From assembly GCA_900549185.1 (NCBI GenBank), contig URNM01000046.1, positions 1-13,274 on the forward strand: 13,274 bases of DNA, in the 5' to 3' direction. The DNA is from an uncultured Collinsella sp. (GTDB lineage: Bacteria > Actinomycetota > Coriobacteriia > Coriobacteriales > Coriobacteriaceae). Positions within the stretch are counted from its first letter, which is position 1, and each line of letters starts with the position of its first letter. Below the pieces are notes generated by a model. That model worked only from the letters and a program-made list of their open reading frames with translations, was not told where the DNA came from and made no database searches. Made by a program: the position numbers and the translations under genes. Below, in pieces: positions 13,148 to 13,274 of this stretch.

Positions 13148-13274
13148 ATGTCTCAGAACACCACCGCCGCCCAGCCCCGCACCGTCCAGACCGCCGACCG
13201 CGGCAAACTCGATGTCCGCGCCCTCGTCCTGCTCGCCATCCTGCTCGCTGCCGGCTTCATCCTCAACTTCACCG
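13148..13274 (+). CDS. Membrane protein under Trp attenuation, N-terminal fragment (probable transporter)
   Basis: Forty-two codons to the window end. ATG has AAAGGA (13134-13139) eight bases upstream. A polar N-terminus of about 22 residues, rich in Thr, Ala and Gln, leads into a membrane helix from about residue 24 (VRALVLLAILLAAGFILNFT). The order of a short polar head then a hydrophobic helix with a Gly-rich turn resembles ECF-type substrate-binding (S) components, and the attenuator implies a tryptophan-related role. A tryptophan or precursor transporter is therefore my inference; too little sequence is present to name the family firmly. It is unlikely to be a trp biosynthetic enzyme, because those are soluble. 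Confidence 0.55.
   Translation, partial: MSQNTTAAQPRTVQTADRGKLDVRALVLLAILLAAGFILNFT

Overview
The window looks like part of a gut Coriobacteriia (Collinsella-like) genome. It is GC-rich with strongly biased codons, has GC-rich stem terminators with short T runs, and carries an acetate-producing gene set (pta, two ackA) beside a secreted C69 dipeptidase. This assignment comes from gene content and style; no marker gene is present to prove it. The first 28 bases are not genomic: they match the 3' end of the Illumina Nextera transposase adapter, so this is an untrimmed contig end.

Layout. Bases 29-139 are the 3' end of pta (+). A 131-bp near-palindrome (155-285) with a terminator hairpin at its centre separates it from a long block of minus-strand genes. 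Read in the direction of transcription (right to left) these are: rnd (RNase D), a membrane zinc metallopeptidase, xseA and xseB (exonuclease VII), a HIT-family hydrolase, a LysR regulator, an MFS transporter, then two tandem paralogous acetate kinases (ackA2 at 1836-3014, ackA1 at 493-1671). Each ackA has its own terminator. The lysR-MFS pair is visibly lower in GC than its neighbours and looks like an inserted accessory module. The lysR coding sequence contains a textbook intrinsic terminator on its own coding strand.

From 9609 the genes run on the plus strand: a diacylglycerol-kinase-family lipid kinase, a tightly coupled 30-residue single-pass membrane protein, a terminator, a structured AT-rich leader, and a 600-residue C69 peptidase. 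The signal peptide of that peptidase ends exactly before its catalytic N-terminal Cys, and its C-terminus is a membrane anchor. After its terminator comes a tryptophan attenuator: a 22-codon leader peptide with three consecutive Trp codons, a 12-bp UUCG-loop terminator, and then the first 42 codons of a membrane protein. That protein is inferred to be a tryptophan-responsive transporter, possibly an ECF S component.

The strongest lead for something new is this attenuator. The stretch starting at the last base of the third Trp codon can pair in three ways: with the leader's own Shine-Dalgarno region, with the 3' arm of the terminator, or (20 of 21 positions) with a segment just upstream of the membrane-protein gene. 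Functionally the window combines substrate-level ATP production (Pta-AckA), extracellular peptide cleavage (C69) and probable amino-acid uptake (Trp-regulated transporter), which suits a peptide- and amino-acid-dependent gut fermenter.
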